The position numbers were made by a program, and so were the translations under genes. 64,000 bases of DNA, taken from assembly GCA_963739985.1 (NCBI GenBank), contig CAVUCE010000008.1:1-64000 (forward strand), read 5' to 3'. Under the pieces are notes generated by a model. The model was not told the DNA's origin. It ran no database searches and was given only the letters and a program-made list of their open reading frames with translations. The DNA is from CAVUCE01 sp963739985 (GTDB taxonomy: Bacteria; Bacteroidota; Ignavibacteria; Ignavibacteriales; Ignavibacteriaceae). Positions 14,464 to 25,440 of this stretch are shown one piece after another; positions within the stretch are counted from its first letter, which is position 1, and every line of letters starts with the position of its first letter.

Positions 14464-16782
14464 TTATTTCAAGAGCATTAACTTCTTAGAAATAACAAGG
14501 TTATCAGTTATTAAACGGTAAATATACATTCCGCTTGCTAGATTAGCAGCGTTAAAATCTACCGTTATTACTCCGGATGGCGCGATATTATTATAAAGCG
14601 TTCTGACTTTACGACCCAACATGTCAAATATGTCTAATTCAACATGTTGAGCTTTCGGAATTTCAAACCGGATTGTAGTCGCCGGATTGAAGGGATTGGG
14701 ATAGTTTTGATACAATTTATAACTGAAAGCAGTAATTGGTGTTTTATCCTGTACGCCTGTTGGAATTACAAATGTTCCCGTACCGCCGGCATCATTATAC
14801 CTCCGCTTAAAGTCTTGCATGTAAAGATTGGCAATTTTAGTATCGTGAATGAATAGCGTATTTTCATCATTAGATGTTTCCGCAGCGGATGACCAGTTAT
14901 GTGAACCTGTAATTACAATTGGATCACTGTCACCATTAGTGGCATCGATAACACCATATTTATCGTGTAAAGTAGCTCCCGGATTTTGCCACATGTCTGC
15001 AAATGTAGAAAGATATGAATACTCACTACCAATATCATTTATGCTATTTACTACTCCTTTTATATCGGTTACACCTGCAGTATATCTGTCGTGTATTGCG
15101 GTTCCTATATCGTTTCTTGTAATTGTGTATTGAGCTAAATAAATATCGTCATCGCCAGTGTTTATAGCTTTAATTATTTGGCTTGTTGTACCATCCGATG
15201 GACTAAAATACACATAGACACTTCTTCCGCCGATTGAAAAACTATGAATTGTATTATCAGATTTTTGACTGCCAAATTTAGCATTAGCAGAATTAGGTGT
15301 ATCGGTATTGCTACCCCACATCTCTTCAAACTCTTTCTGATATGCTTTTGTAATAGTGGGATCGTTGATCTCAACTATATTATTTTTCCAGCCTAATTCA
15401 GTTGATGTAACATTCCATGAACCAGTCCAGAGCCAATCGTTAGTTGTAATAGTATCTCTTGCATCAAAAATCAAAAACTTGTTATGCATTATTCCGCTTA
15501 AACTAGCAGGTCTTTGACTAATTTTAATTCCTGCGTTTACTAAGGTTTGCATGCTGTTTTGCATAGTACGGTTATCATAAACTACACGAATTTTAACACC
15601 TCTATTTTTAGCAACAACGAGAGCGTTTGCTATATCGGGCATACCGAAAAAACTGTAAACCGCCATATCTATCGAATATTTAGCGCTATTAATTCTTTGC
15701 AGTAATTTTTGAGAAAAGTCAACGTTTCCGTGAGCGGCATTTCCAGGCATCGCAACACTTGTATCAACCGGGAAATTAAAGTATACGTTAATAGTCCCAA
15801 CTTGAGGATTGGCGCTTGCAGTCGATACTGATTGGAGATCACTTACACTGGTTCCGGCAGAATTTGTTGAATAAACTTTATAATAATATGTAGTTCCCGG
15901 TTTTAAACCTGTTAGTTTTATTGAATGCGAGGTCGTATCTTCGTCAACCGCAATAGAATCTATATCGAGAGAAGAAGTTAAACCATATTTTACAGCCGCA
16001 TTACCATTTCTAGCAGTTTTGAAATAAACGGTAAACGAAGTTGTATCGAGATCGGCTGCCAGAATTGGAGTTAAAATTGTAGGTGATCCATCAAAAATAA
16101 TATCTTGAATAAATCTTGGTTGAATTTGATATCCGCTATTATAAGGTGGTCCGTATACAAATTGTCCAACAACTCCAACTATATCAACTTTACCGGATGG
16201 AATTGGCGTTCCGATTAATGAGGTGACATCATTATCTACCCTTAATCCATCTGTTAATGTTCCGCTGGAATCTGTTAAAATATAATTTGTACCTGAAGCA
16301 AAGTTTCCTGAACCTGAAATAGTAACGTTATTTATTCTTACTAATTTTCCTTCATATTCCTCAAAACTATCCCAAGTCTGATCCTTAATATCTGTAAGAG
16401 TCACAACTTCCGGTTTTAGATTATGATTAGAAGAAATAACTTTTACATCCGAACTGGAACTTGTTGTTAATTCAGCAAGTCCATTGTAATTGGTTAGTTT
16501 AGCTGTAACAACAACAGAATCTCCAATTTTAACTGAATTTGCAAAGACACTTGCATAAATAGATATTCCGCCGGTTGCATCTTGAAAAAATCCCGGACCG
16601 GAGTTTCCTAATTGATTTGAAGCAGTTACAATACCTGAAACAGTGAATGTTTGATCAACACCAACTGGTACACCGTTTGAATCATTATTTCTTAAATCAG
16701 AAATTGGAACTATTGTTTGTGAAAAAGTAACGCTGGCAATTAAAAGAAAGACCAATAGGAAATTTTTTATAAACATTATCAC
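14464..16782 (-). CDS. T9SS-exported phospholipase D-family protein
   Basis: 772 residues. Signal peptide about 1-22; an OB-fold domain of the YhcR/extracellular-nuclease kind (QTFTVSGIVTASNQLGNSGP, GFFQDATGGISIYAS); a fibronectin III-like domain (about 235-325, GLKPGTTYYYKVYSTNSAG); then a phospholipase D module with two half sites, MHNKFLIFD...GSWN and LHDKYGVID...GSHNWS (HxK motifs intact in both); and a T9SS sorting domain (YQNYPNPFNPATT to KKLMLLK). It should hydrolyse phosphodiesters outside the cell; nuclease or phospholipase activity cannot be told apart here. Last gene of the surface operon, overlapping the gene before it by 4 bases. Confidence 0.88.
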   Translation of the reverse strand: MIMFIKNFLLVFLLIASVTFSQTIVPISDLRNNDSNGVPVGVDQTFTVSGIVTASNQLGNSGPGFFQDATGGISIYASVFANSVKIGDSVVVTAKLTNYNGLAELTTSSSSDVKVISSNHNLKPEVVTLTDIKDQTWDSFEEYEGKLVRINNVTISGSGNFASGTNYILTDSSGTLTDGLRVDNDVTSLIGTPIPSGKVDIVGVVGQFVYGPPYNSGYQIQPRFIQDIIFDGSPTILTPILAADLDTTSFTVYFKTARNGNAAVKYGLTSSLDIDSIAVDEDTTSHSIKLTGLKPGTTYYYKVYSTNSAGTSVSDLQSVSTASANPQVGTINVYFNFPVDTSVAMPGNAAHGNVDFSQKLLQRINSAKYSIDMAVYSFFGMPDIANALVVAKNRGVKIRVVYDNRTMQNSMQTLVNAGIKISQRPASLSGIMHNKFLIFDARDTITTNDWLWTGSWNVTSTELGWKNNIVEINDPTITKAYQKEFEEMWGSNTDTPNSANAKFGSQKSDNTIHSFSIGGRSVYVYFSPSDGTTSQIIKAINTGDDDIYLAQYTITRNDIGTAIHDRYTAGVTDIKGVVNSINDIGSEYSYLSTFADMWQNPGATLHDKYGVIDATNGDSDPIVITGSHNWSSAAETSNDENTLFIHDTKIANLYMQDFKRRYNDAGGTGTFVIPTGVQDKTPITAFSYKLYQNYPNPFNPATTIRFEIPKAQHVELDIFDMLGRKVRTLYNNIAPSGVITVDFNAANLASGMYIYRLITDNLVISKKLMLLK

Positions 16783-17870
16783 AAGTCCGTGGATAAAATG
16801 AATCGAAGAATTTTATTACTGCCCCTGTCAACAACATATAAAGTCTTATCAAAAAAGGCTACGGAATAGGGTTCCTTAAAAATAGAAGGCCCGCCGAATG
16901 ATTGACTCTCTTCACCAAATGCATTAAACTTAAAAACAGAATCTTTCAGTGCATCTGCCACAAAAATACTTCCGCTATTATCAATTGCTGTTCCCTCAGG
17001 CTTACCAAATTTATTTGGCTGCATTAACGCTACCCCATCGGATGGTTTGTACTTGCTATAATAGTCCGCAGATACCGGAGTGACAACATAAGTCAGCCAT
17101 TGAGTTTTAAGGCTGTTATTTCCTGTTAAAGTTAAAATGAAGTCAATATTCTTTTGATTAAAAGACGTTAAGGAGCTAATTTGATCTGCTGAAACCAAAC
17201 CGGAGCTGAGCGGATCAATATTAGGGACACGACCAATTAAGGTATCGCCCACTCCTCCGCCAAAATATTTTTTAGGGCTGAAGTATAAGATAGAGTTATC
17301 AGGATTAACAACACTAGAATTATTTACACCGGTCCTGGCAACATAGAATGAATTATTATAAAACGCAGCAACGCCTGTATACTGCCTGCTGGGATTACTA
17401 AAATCTGTAGCGCGTGGAAGAAGCATTTTAACCGGCGCTTCAGAAATATGATGCGAAGCAGCAACCATGTCATATTTAAAAACTGCACCGAAAGTTTGAG
17501 TTTTTCCTCCTACCGTTGTATCGAGTTGTGCACAAACTATAAGGTTAAGCTCGTAATCTTGAGCAATCGCCACGGGTTGTTTAACACTTCTATATCCAAG
17601 AACATCACCATTAAGATTCAACATTACAATTCTGTTGTTATCCGTATCAGCAACGTAAATAAAGGGCTCGCGTCCAACTATCATCGCTTGAGGATGGTTG
17701 AAACCTTCCCAATCCGGTTTTAAGTGAACATAAACAGTATCACCGCCAATATTAACGTTTCCGTTATTATCAGAATTATTAAACTGGTCAATATTAAACT
17801 TATCCGCACAACTGTAAAGCAGCGGAAGAGCTAATATTACTAAAAGCACGAGTATAGATTTAATTTTCAT
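16779..17870 (-). CDS. NHL-repeat lipoprotein
   Basis: 363 residues. Lipoprotein signal with lipobox LLYSC-ADK (Cys at about 21), then NHL/six-bladed propeller repeats: FNHPQAMIVGREPFIYVADTD, NRIVMLNLNGDVLGY, FGKPEGTAIDNSGSIFVADA, KEPYSVAFFDKTLYVVDRGSN. Probably anchored in the outer membrane and used as a binding or scaffold protein. The stop codon of the PorV-like gene overlaps its start, and its own end overlaps the phospholipase D gene, so the three are translated together. Confidence 0.82.
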   Translation of the reverse strand: MKIKSILVLLVILALPLLYSCADKFNIDQFNNSDNNGNVNIGGDTVYVHLKPDWEGFNHPQAMIVGREPFIYVADTDNNRIVMLNLNGDVLGYRSVKQPVAIAQDYELNLIVCAQLDTTVGGKTQTFGAVFKYDMVAASHHISEAPVKMLLPRATDFSNPSRQYTGVAAFYNNSFYVARTGVNNSSVVNPDNSILYFSPKKYFGGGVGDTLIGRVPNIDPLSSGLVSADQISSLTSFNQKNIDFILTLTGNNSLKTQWLTYVVTPVSADYYSKYKPSDGVALMQPNKFGKPEGTAIDNSGSIFVADALKDSVFKFNAFGEESQSFGGPSIFKEPYSVAFFDKTLYVVDRGSNKILRFILSTDL

Positions 17871-18847
17871 TAAAAACCTAAAATAATTGAAAATCTTTGA
17901 GCTGATCCTAATCTTGTAAAGTTTGAATACGCATAGTCAAATGTAAAATCTGCAATTTGTATAGGAAGATTAACACCAACACCAAATGAATAAGTTTGTT
18001 CGTCAACATTAAATTTGTAACCGCCGCGGAGATAAACTATTTTATGCCAGGTATATTCTGCACCAACACCAACATTTTCACTGTTATCGTTAGGATGATT
18101 CAACTGAATTGAAGCAGTTACTTTATTTTCTTCTGTTTGATAAGGTTCAAATGCAAATCCGATTCTAAATATTGTAGGCGGTGAAAATGCTTGCCATTCG
18201 GATTTAGTTCTTTTACCAACCAAAACAACTTTCCCATCAGGAGCCATTTGATTCCCGAAATTTGAAACAGATACTGCAAATCTTGTTGTTCCCAGGCCGG
18301 TCCAATAATAAGTACCAAGATCAATCATAATGCCGCGCATTTTTAATTTATCTAGAGTTTCTTCAACATATCTTACAGTACCGCCAAAACTAAACTTATC
18401 AGTCATCTTACGGGAATAAGTTACACCGATAGCTAAGTCTCTAAACCCAAAATATTGACCGGTACCGAAAGGAGCAAACTCAGTTGTTACCGGCATATCC
18501 TGCATCGATAAAGAAGTAACAGCAACACCAAATGCATTTGTATTATCCAGATGATAAACTGCACCTAGAAAATCATGGTTTATATCAACTACCCACTGGT
18601 TATGGGAAAAGAGGACTTCATTTTTATCAAATTGAACTAAACCAGCAGGGTTCCAATAAAGAGCTGAAGCATCGTTAGCAACAGCTACAAATGATTCGCC
18701 CATCGCTGAAGCTCGTCCGCCGACTCCGATCTTTAAAAATTGAAGCGCGGATATTCCAGCTCTTTGACCTCCGAGCGTTGGAAATAATTGAGCACGAGTT
18801 TCAACAAAAGTAGCAAACAGAAAAATGATTATTATAATTTTCTTCAT
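17870..18847 (-). CDS. PorV/PorQ-family outer-membrane beta-barrel protein
   Basis: 325 residues. Signal peptide (to about residue 19, ETRAQ), then ALQFLKIGVGGRASAMGESF and VANDASALYWNPAGLVQFDK, the N-terminal signature of the PorV/PorQ (UPF0164) family, followed by alternating barrel strands ending FTRLGSAQRFSIILGF. PorV is the shuttle protein of T9SS that carries cargo to the attachment complex; the genome may have several paralogues, so this one may be dedicated to the exported proteins of its operon. It lies 3 bases after the TonB-dependent receptor gene. Confidence 0.82.
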   Translation of the reverse strand: MKKIIIIIFLFATFVETRAQLFPTLGGQRAGISALQFLKIGVGGRASAMGESFVAVANDASALYWNPAGLVQFDKNEVLFSHNQWVVDINHDFLGAVYHLDNTNAFGVAVTSLSMQDMPVTTEFAPFGTGQYFGFRDLAIGVTYSRKMTDKFSFGGTVRYVEETLDKLKMRGIMIDLGTYYWTGLGTTRFAVSVSNFGNQMAPDGKVVLVGKRTKSEWQAFSPPTIFRIGFAFEPYQTEENKVTASIQLNHPNDNSENVGVGAEYTWHKIVYLRGGYKFNVDEQTYSFGVGVNLPIQIADFTFDYAYSNFTRLGSAQRFSIILGF

Positions 18848-18850
18848 AAT

Positions 18851-21661
18851 TTAAAACTTTAAACTAACTCCAAATTTAATATTGCGCCTTGTTAGATAAC
18901 GCGCCGGATTTAATGGATAAGGACTGATAGGCGCCTGCAAATCTGGGTAACGCGGATCATTCCAAGACGAAGGTACGGGATCTCCGTACTCATAAGCTTT
19001 ACCTGTAACGGGATTAATTATTGCAGAATTTTTAGTATCCAGTAAATTGTTCACTTCTATAGTTATTGCAAATCTAAATCCGCTTACTTCTATATATTTT
19101 TCAAAATTTAGATCAATCCAGAACCAGTTATCACCTATTTTACTGTAATAATCAGTTGGATTAGATACATATTCCGGTTTTCCATTGGCTAAATAATTTC
19201 CTGTAAAATATGATGGAGTATATCTTTTGCCGGATTGATAAAATGCTCTTATATAAAGGTTATAATCATCAAGAATTCCACTTGCAAAACCAAATAGTGG
19301 TTCACCTTTAGGGACATAAAAATTAGTTGTTATAGTTGCTGTAATAGGTTTATCCCAAGGCATGAATTCTTCTGTCACAGACTCGGTAAGATCACCTTGT
19401 GCAACTAAAACGCCTTCATCTGCAGATGAACTTTTTCCGGTTACAATTGCATATGAAAAAGATGCTGAACCGCTAAACCATTGCCCTATTCTCTTCTTGT
19501 ATTCAAATTCAAGTCCTCGTGAACGAGCGTAATCTGAATTTACATAAGTAATAAAGCTCTGTGTAGCAAATCTAGCAGATGTTATCTTGGCAGTTCTGGT
19601 ATTTATGTAATCAAAAATATCCTTGTAATAAGCAGTAACCGTGAGTACGTCATTATCACTGAATTGTGTTTTTAATCCTAATTCATATGCTACTGTTGTT
19701 TCAGGATTCAAATCCGGGTTTCCGAATTTCTGAAATGATGACTGAGCAGAAAGCGGATTTAACTTTGCATAAACAAACTGCGGACGGGGCCATTTGCTAA
19801 AATGTCCATATGAGAAAAATAGTGTTTGATTATTCGAAACAGGATGTGAAATTCCCAAACGCGGGCTTAAGCGTGCTTTCCATCTTCTACCACCGAACCA
19901 GCCGAAAGTATCGTTCTCGTAATTACGTCTTGTTTCATCGGGAATTGTAACAACATCCGGATTTTTGACCGCATCATCTACATATTTTCCAGGAAACCAA
20001 TAATCTAATCTTAAACCGAAATTCAAAATCATTCCGCTAAAATTGATATTGTCTTGAGCGTAAAATGCACCTAAAGCCGGATAAACTTTATATATATCAT
20101 TATTCAAACCAAGTTTACCAACCCACGGTTTGTATATATCAATAACTTGCATTTCCTGAAACTGAAATTCGAAACCAGTTTTAAATTTATTTTTTTCGTC
20201 GAAGAAACTGGTAAGATCGCCTTTAATAGAATATTCCTGGCTATAGTGATCATGCCAGGTATAAGGATTACCAACATCCCAGAACCCATCTCCGGGAATA
20301 ACACCTATAGTATCACGACCTGTATTATAATATTCTACAGGAAAATTTGGAATGTCTTTTGGTTCTGTGTATTGATACCAATTTTTACCATTTGCATCCG
20401 CACGTAAATTTGTAAAGAAATAGTTAAACTTTAACTCATAAAATGTTTTAGGATTGAGCGTTTGGGTTATACTAAATGTATGATATTTATTATTATGCGT
20501 AAACGTATTCGCTTGATCTAAAATATTTTGAAATGCATACTGATAACCCGGACTTGGTTCTACAAATTCAAGATTTGTCTGCAGCGATCTTGAATTCTGA
20601 TTGATCGAAACTGATTGATTATATGAATATGAGAACTTCAAAGTAGGTTTAGGTTTGTAAGTGATTTTACCTAACCAATACCAATTGTTTTCTTCCCGGG
20701 GCGCAAATCTTGTTCCGTAAAAAGTTGATGAGTATAGCTGCTTAGCTGTTGATTTGTTATATCCTTGAGTAATTCCATCGGTTAATCCGGCATAAAAAGT
20801 TCCGAAGAATGTAATCTGACCGGGAATCTGCACTCCGAGTGCCGGTAATAAATAACTGGTAATTGGTTCTGGGCCACCTAAATTAGCTTCAACAATATCT
20901 GTATTGAAAACATGATCTGATGTTTTCTGTCCGAAATTATCCCGTTTCCAGGAAAGATATCCTGAATAACGGCTGCCGCCTTCTTTAGTTCTAACGTTCA
21001 CAACTCCGGATGTAGCCTGACCATATTCTGCGTTGTATCCACCGGTAATAACGTCAACTTCTTCAATGGAGTTAGCACTTAATTGTAATCCGAAACCTGT
21101 TCCGGAAAGTGGGTCTTGAACAGAAACACCATTTAATAGAAATGCGTTTTCATAAGCTCTACCACCTCTGATATGAATCGAGTTGTCTGTCTTAACAACA
21201 CCGGCTTGTTGTGAAACTACGTCAGAGACATTTTCTACAACAGCGTTCTTAATATCATCTTCAGAAATAGTTTTTTTACTTTGAGTTTCATCGACATCAA
21301 CCAAAGGTTTGTCACCAACTACCGTAACATCTTGCCCTAAAGTCAAAACGGTTTCGCTCATCTCAACATTAATTTGCTTTGTTTGATTCGGTTCTATTTT
21401 TATACCGGTAAACTCAACAGTTTTATAACCAATTAGAGACACACTTACAAGATAACTTCCGGGTGTTATTGCATTGATTTTGAAATTTCCGTTTATATCG
21501 GAAGCGGCACCATAGTAAGTACCTTTTAAAATCACATTAACACCTGGTAATGGGTCTCCTGATTTTTTGTCGGTTATTTTTCCTATTATCCGCCCTGTTT
21601 CTTGTGCGAATGATGTTATAGAAGCTAATAGAAAAAATAGAATAAATAATCTTTTCATCAT
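18851..21661 (-). CDS. TonB-dependent receptor with carboxypeptidase-regulatory-like domain
   Basis: 936 residues. Signal peptide; an N-terminal carboxypeptidase D regulatory-like domain (about 22-105, GRIIGKITDKKSGDPLPGVN, GSYLVSVSLIGYKTVEFTGI); a plug domain with VVGDKPLVDVDETQSKKTIS and RGGRAYENAFLLNGVSVQDP; and a 22-strand type barrel ending FGVSLKF (terminal Phe). Outer-membrane active importer or T9SS-associated protein. SusC-like in layout, but no SusD-like gene is next to it; the lipoprotein overlapping it upstream (4 bases) may take that place. The substrate is unknown. Confidence 0.88.
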   Translation of the reverse strand: MMKRLFILFFLLASITSFAQETGRIIGKITDKKSGDPLPGVNVILKGTYYGAASDINGNFKINAITPGSYLVSVSLIGYKTVEFTGIKIEPNQTKQINVEMSETVLTLGQDVTVVGDKPLVDVDETQSKKTISEDDIKNAVVENVSDVVSQQAGVVKTDNSIHIRGGRAYENAFLLNGVSVQDPLSGTGFGLQLSANSIEEVDVITGGYNAEYGQATSGVVNVRTKEGGSRYSGYLSWKRDNFGQKTSDHVFNTDIVEANLGGPEPITSYLLPALGVQIPGQITFFGTFYAGLTDGITQGYNKSTAKQLYSSTFYGTRFAPREENNWYWLGKITYKPKPTLKFSYSYNQSVSINQNSRSLQTNLEFVEPSPGYQYAFQNILDQANTFTHNNKYHTFSITQTLNPKTFYELKFNYFFTNLRADANGKNWYQYTEPKDIPNFPVEYYNTGRDTIGVIPGDGFWDVGNPYTWHDHYSQEYSIKGDLTSFFDEKNKFKTGFEFQFQEMQVIDIYKPWVGKLGLNNDIYKVYPALGAFYAQDNINFSGMILNFGLRLDYWFPGKYVDDAVKNPDVVTIPDETRRNYENDTFGWFGGRRWKARLSPRLGISHPVSNNQTLFFSYGHFSKWPRPQFVYAKLNPLSAQSSFQKFGNPDLNPETTVAYELGLKTQFSDNDVLTVTAYYKDIFDYINTRTAKITSARFATQSFITYVNSDYARSRGLEFEYKKRIGQWFSGSASFSYAIVTGKSSSADEGVLVAQGDLTESVTEEFMPWDKPITATITTNFYVPKGEPLFGFASGILDDYNLYIRAFYQSGKRYTPSYFTGNYLANGKPEYVSNPTDYYSKIGDNWFWIDLNFEKYIEVSGFRFAITIEVNNLLDTKNSAIINPVTGKAYEYGDPVPSSWNDPRYPDLQAPISPYPLNPARYLTRRNIKFGVSLKF

Positions 21662-23179
21662 GGTGTTAATCCGAAATCCTGTATAAATACTTTGTTAAGC
21701 AGTGCATTCACATTTGCACTACCGCCGTCAAGCTTGCTCAACGGAAGGCTCATGAAGAATAATTTCTTTTCATTATCCATCATTCCAGCAAATCCGGGTA
21801 ATTCGCCGTTTTTATAATAGTAAATAGGATGAGCACTTAACTCATTCGGGAAAAACGAACGAACTCTATAAATATTACCTGGTAGTTTCCAAGTTTGGAT
21901 ACGAAGTATCTGTTGTATCGGAAACAATCTTAACATTCGATACAAGGAATAGTTTAGTTCCACTAGTATCGGTTCTAATCGGCAAGAAACTTTGCAACGT
22001 AGTTAAATCTAAGTTTTGCGGAAATTGTAGTGAAAAAGCTATTTTACCGCCGGCATCAATAAACTTTTGAGTAGTTGCACTTGCTAGATCTATTGAAGGA
22101 CTATTATCGGAATACCAATAAATATACTTGAACAACTTAATGGTCTGTAAAAATGTAACTGTCAAATAAGGAGGAGGATCACTTCTTAAATTATAGAAAT
22201 CATATTTATCTTTTAATCCGAGTTTATCAAATTGTGCCGAATAAAAACCTTTTGTGTTATCTGCAGTAGCATAATCGTTAATGATTAAAAGCTGGCCCTT
22301 CGGCTTTTTAACATACCATTTTCCGGTTGAATCCGGTAAGGTGATAAATTTAGATTTTGCACCTGAGATATCCACTGCTTGTACATAAAATTTATTATCG
22401 GCATTATATTTTAATCCCGGTAAAACTTTACTCATTATATTCGTCTCAACACCATCTATTAAGATATCCATCATTGGAGACGAAGAGTTAAAATCATTTG
22501 TTTTAATTGTAATTGATCTGACACTTCCGTTTAAGGAAATCGCCTTAGTAGTATCATTCAGAGCAACATTTATTGTTTGAATGCTTTCATTACCGTCAAT
22601 ATCGTTAGCATTCCATCCGAAAGACATAGCGGGAAATGAAGTATCAGGAAGAACACTTAATTTACTCCATTCAATTGTTGGTGCGGAATTTTTTATGGGA
22701 AAATCTAACTTTGCAGGATTTGGATCAATTGCACCAATATCAACAAAACTTTCACCTTCATCCCATTTTCCGTTGTTATTTTTATCCGTAAATGGTTCTG
22801 GTCCGTAATGAATTCCGTTTTGATATACATCAGAATCATAAACGCCGTTGCCTGAATTATCAACCGCAGAAACTTCAAATGTATAAGTTGTATCGGAAAT
22901 CCCTATCTGGAGAGCGAAAAGACTGTCGTTAGATTCGGTAAAATGCCAATTGGTTCCGTCCCATGTATAGTAAAAACCAATAACAAAACCATCGGGGTCA
23001 TCTCCCCACCAATGAACATTTATTTTACTCGGCTGTCTGCTAATTGTACTATCAGGATATAAAAACAATCCGGTTTTTGGTGCCTGATTTCCAATAGGGT
23101 TATTGCCTAAATCTTTATAACAAGATGAAAGCAAAACAACTGCCAATAATACAACAATTACTCTTAAAACTTTTATCAT
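21658..23179 (-). pseudogene. Surface lipoprotein with Ig/FN3-like domains, frameshifted
   Basis: Lipoprotein signal MIKVLRVIVVLLAVVLLSSC-YKD (lipobox Cys about 20), then domains with KINVHWWGDDPDGFVIGFYY and an EF-hand-like loop DKNNNGKWDEGES. The first frame stops at 21875. A one-base shift near 21895-21905 continues as IQTWKLPGNIYRVRSFFPNE, ELPGFAGMMDNEKKLFFMSL and ends DFGLTP at 21658, overlapping the TonB receptor start by 4 bases. The full product would be about 506 residues. As the partner gene of the receptor it may be its surface-exposed ligand-binding lipoprotein; this is inference from position only. Mutation or sequence error. Confidence 0.7.
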
Positions 23180-23222
23180 TAACTTTATAAATTAAAAATT
23201 AAACTATCATAATTGAACAATA

Positions 23223-23257
23223 ATTGGCTGTTTCGTAATTTTTACGAAACAACCAAT
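23223..23257 (-). terminator. Intra-operon hairpin
   Basis: ATTGGCTGTTTCGTAA and TTACGAAACAACCAAT form a 16-bp stem with one G-T mismatch and a 3-base loop, 14 bases after the stop of the 23271-25429 gene and 44 bases before the next ATG. The minus-strand tail TATTGTTC is weak as a terminator, so partial termination or 3'-end protection within the operon is likely. Confidence 0.5.
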
Positions 23258-23270
23258 CATGAATATATTT

Positions 23271-25429
23271 TTATTTCAATAACATCATTTTTTTAACTTG
23301 ATTAAATCCACCGGCTGTTAAGCTGTAGAAGTAAACACCCGAGCTTAACTTACTAGCATCAAATGAAACTTTATAAGTTCCCGGATTTTGCTGCTGGCTA
23401 ATTAACGTTTTAACTTCCTGGCCTAGGATGTTAAAAATCTTAATTGTTACCAAAGACGATTTAGGAATTGAATATGAAATTACCGTTGATGGATTAAAAG
23501 GATTCGGGTAATTCTGATTCAAAGTATAAGCAGCAGGTAAACTTGGTTTAGTTTCATTAACTGCTGTTGGTGTGTAACCTGCAAAATCGTCATCTTTTCT
23601 AGGAACAATTTTATAATTACTAAATGAATAGGTTAATATTCCCTTTAATGATGTAAAGGTAGTTCCTGTAGTTATTCTTTTATTATATCGGATTTTGAGC
23701 TAGAGTCGAATCCCAATCATTATTATAATTGTGATTACCTTCTTGCAATTCTACTCGAGTGTCTCCGGAACCATCACTGATAAAGATTTCTCCGTAATTG
23801 TGATTTCCATTTAATCCGTCAGGACCAACACTACCATCAGCATTTTCGTTTGTACAAGAAATGTTGTCGTATTCAATAAGCATGCTTTCCCATTGTTCAG
23901 CATCAACGGCACCGTTAGTTGCTTTATCAACAGTTCCTGTTTTAACAACAACTGGAGCAGGTAATTGATTGCCTGAAGAATTTACAGTTATATTGGTAAT
24001 ACTATCAATAGTAGTAATGCTGTAATTTTCTAAGATTGTACCGCTAATAGTAACATTATCTCCTCTTTTTAAATTAAGTATGTCAGCTCCTTTTGTGCCG
24101 GCAGTACCTAACTGAATACCAGACCATGGATTAGAACCATCTTGCATATTGACTCTTAATGAAACTGAACCAAATCCCGGAATATCTGAAGAATCTGCTG
24201 TTATCACACCTGTAAGAGTAACTGGATAATTTGTATATGCACCGTATCCGCTTCCGTATGGACTATATTCAACATCTCTTATCGTTACATTTGGATCATT
24301 CAATGTTTGATAGAAATAATTTCCTTTAACAGTGTCACTAGGAGAATAACCTTCTAAACCATCATTATCTTTAGATGTTATAAAAAAGTTAACCATAGCC
24401 GAATCTTTACTTGTGGCCGGAATTGTTGCAGTGTATAATGTTGTATCTGTTGAAGATTTTGTCATCGCAACTTCAACTCTATTGCCGCTATCAACTTTGT
24501 AATGTAGAGCTGCCGATTTTACAGTTCCGTCTAAATCCTGGATATGTGCAGAAATTGTTACGGCATCCGTAGGCTTTACTCTAACTATGTCTCTTCTGAT
24601 TGTACTGATAATTGGAGGTGTAGCGGTTATATAAACATCTCCCGGATAAAGCGGAAGTATTTCATAAGTAGTTCCGTATATTATCAAAATACCACGTATC
24701 GATTTTATTGGTGTTCCGTCTTGTGGTACATCGTAAACAGTTCCCGGCATTTGATGAGAATCTAATCTAAAATATCTTGATTGAGGATATACAGTTACAT
24801 AATTACCTTTATCATCATAAATATTAAAAGAACCGCTGCCAGTATTTCGGTTACTTGAAATTGTATTATCAATTTGTACATACATTCCGCTATATCTTAA
24901 TCCCTCGTTAACCATTTTTCCGTCTTTCATAAAATCCTGTATGTTAACATTGATAGGTGCAGGACGTCTGGAAGCTTTTCCAAGAAAAGTTACAGGTGTT
25001 ACGGGATTAAGTAAGAAGCACCAATTCGTTATTTGAATTATAAGGAGTTACAACTCCGGTTAATTCGACAACATCTGAAGTATCAGCTAAATCAAAAAAT
25101 GTACTTTGATTTTCGCCCGTAGTATCATTTTGGATTATATTTAAACCTTCCCATAGTTGTCCGGTAGTATCTTGGATATAGGAGCCCCATCTTGCACCGT
25201 AGTACATTATTGGTTCTCTATTTGTATTAGGATCAACAACCGGTCGAACCATTACTACACCTCTAACTCTTACTGTATCACCAGCATACTTTGAAGGCTG
25301 TGCACCTTTTGTAGAAACCGAATCAATGTACTGAATATCATGAAGCGAAACTAAAGGATATTGGCTCTGTGCCGCTGTAATTCCGGCAAAAGCTAATATC
25401 AGAATCAGCATATTTTTTAATGTTCTCAT
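23271..25429 (-). pseudogene. T9SS-exported OB-fold protein, two frameshifts
   Basis: Three consecutive frames make one gene. 25429-25007 gives a signal peptide (MRTLKNMLILILAFAGITAA) and an OB-fold-like domain (DVVELTGVVTPYNSNNELVLL). A one-base shift at about 25014 continues LNPVTPVTFLGKASRRPAPI to 23683, with VKPTDAVTISAHIQDLDGTV (Ig-like) and a second OB fold (NYPVTLTGVITADSSDIPGF, LKRGDNVTISGTILENY). One extra A at about 23691 then leads into IRYNKRITTGTTFTSLKGIL and the sorting domain (NQNYPNPFNPSTVIS to VKKMMLLK). About 719 residues in all. The OB-fold modules resemble the front of the phospholipase D protein in the same operon. Confidence 0.72.
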
Positions 25430-25440
25430 GCTCTCTCCAA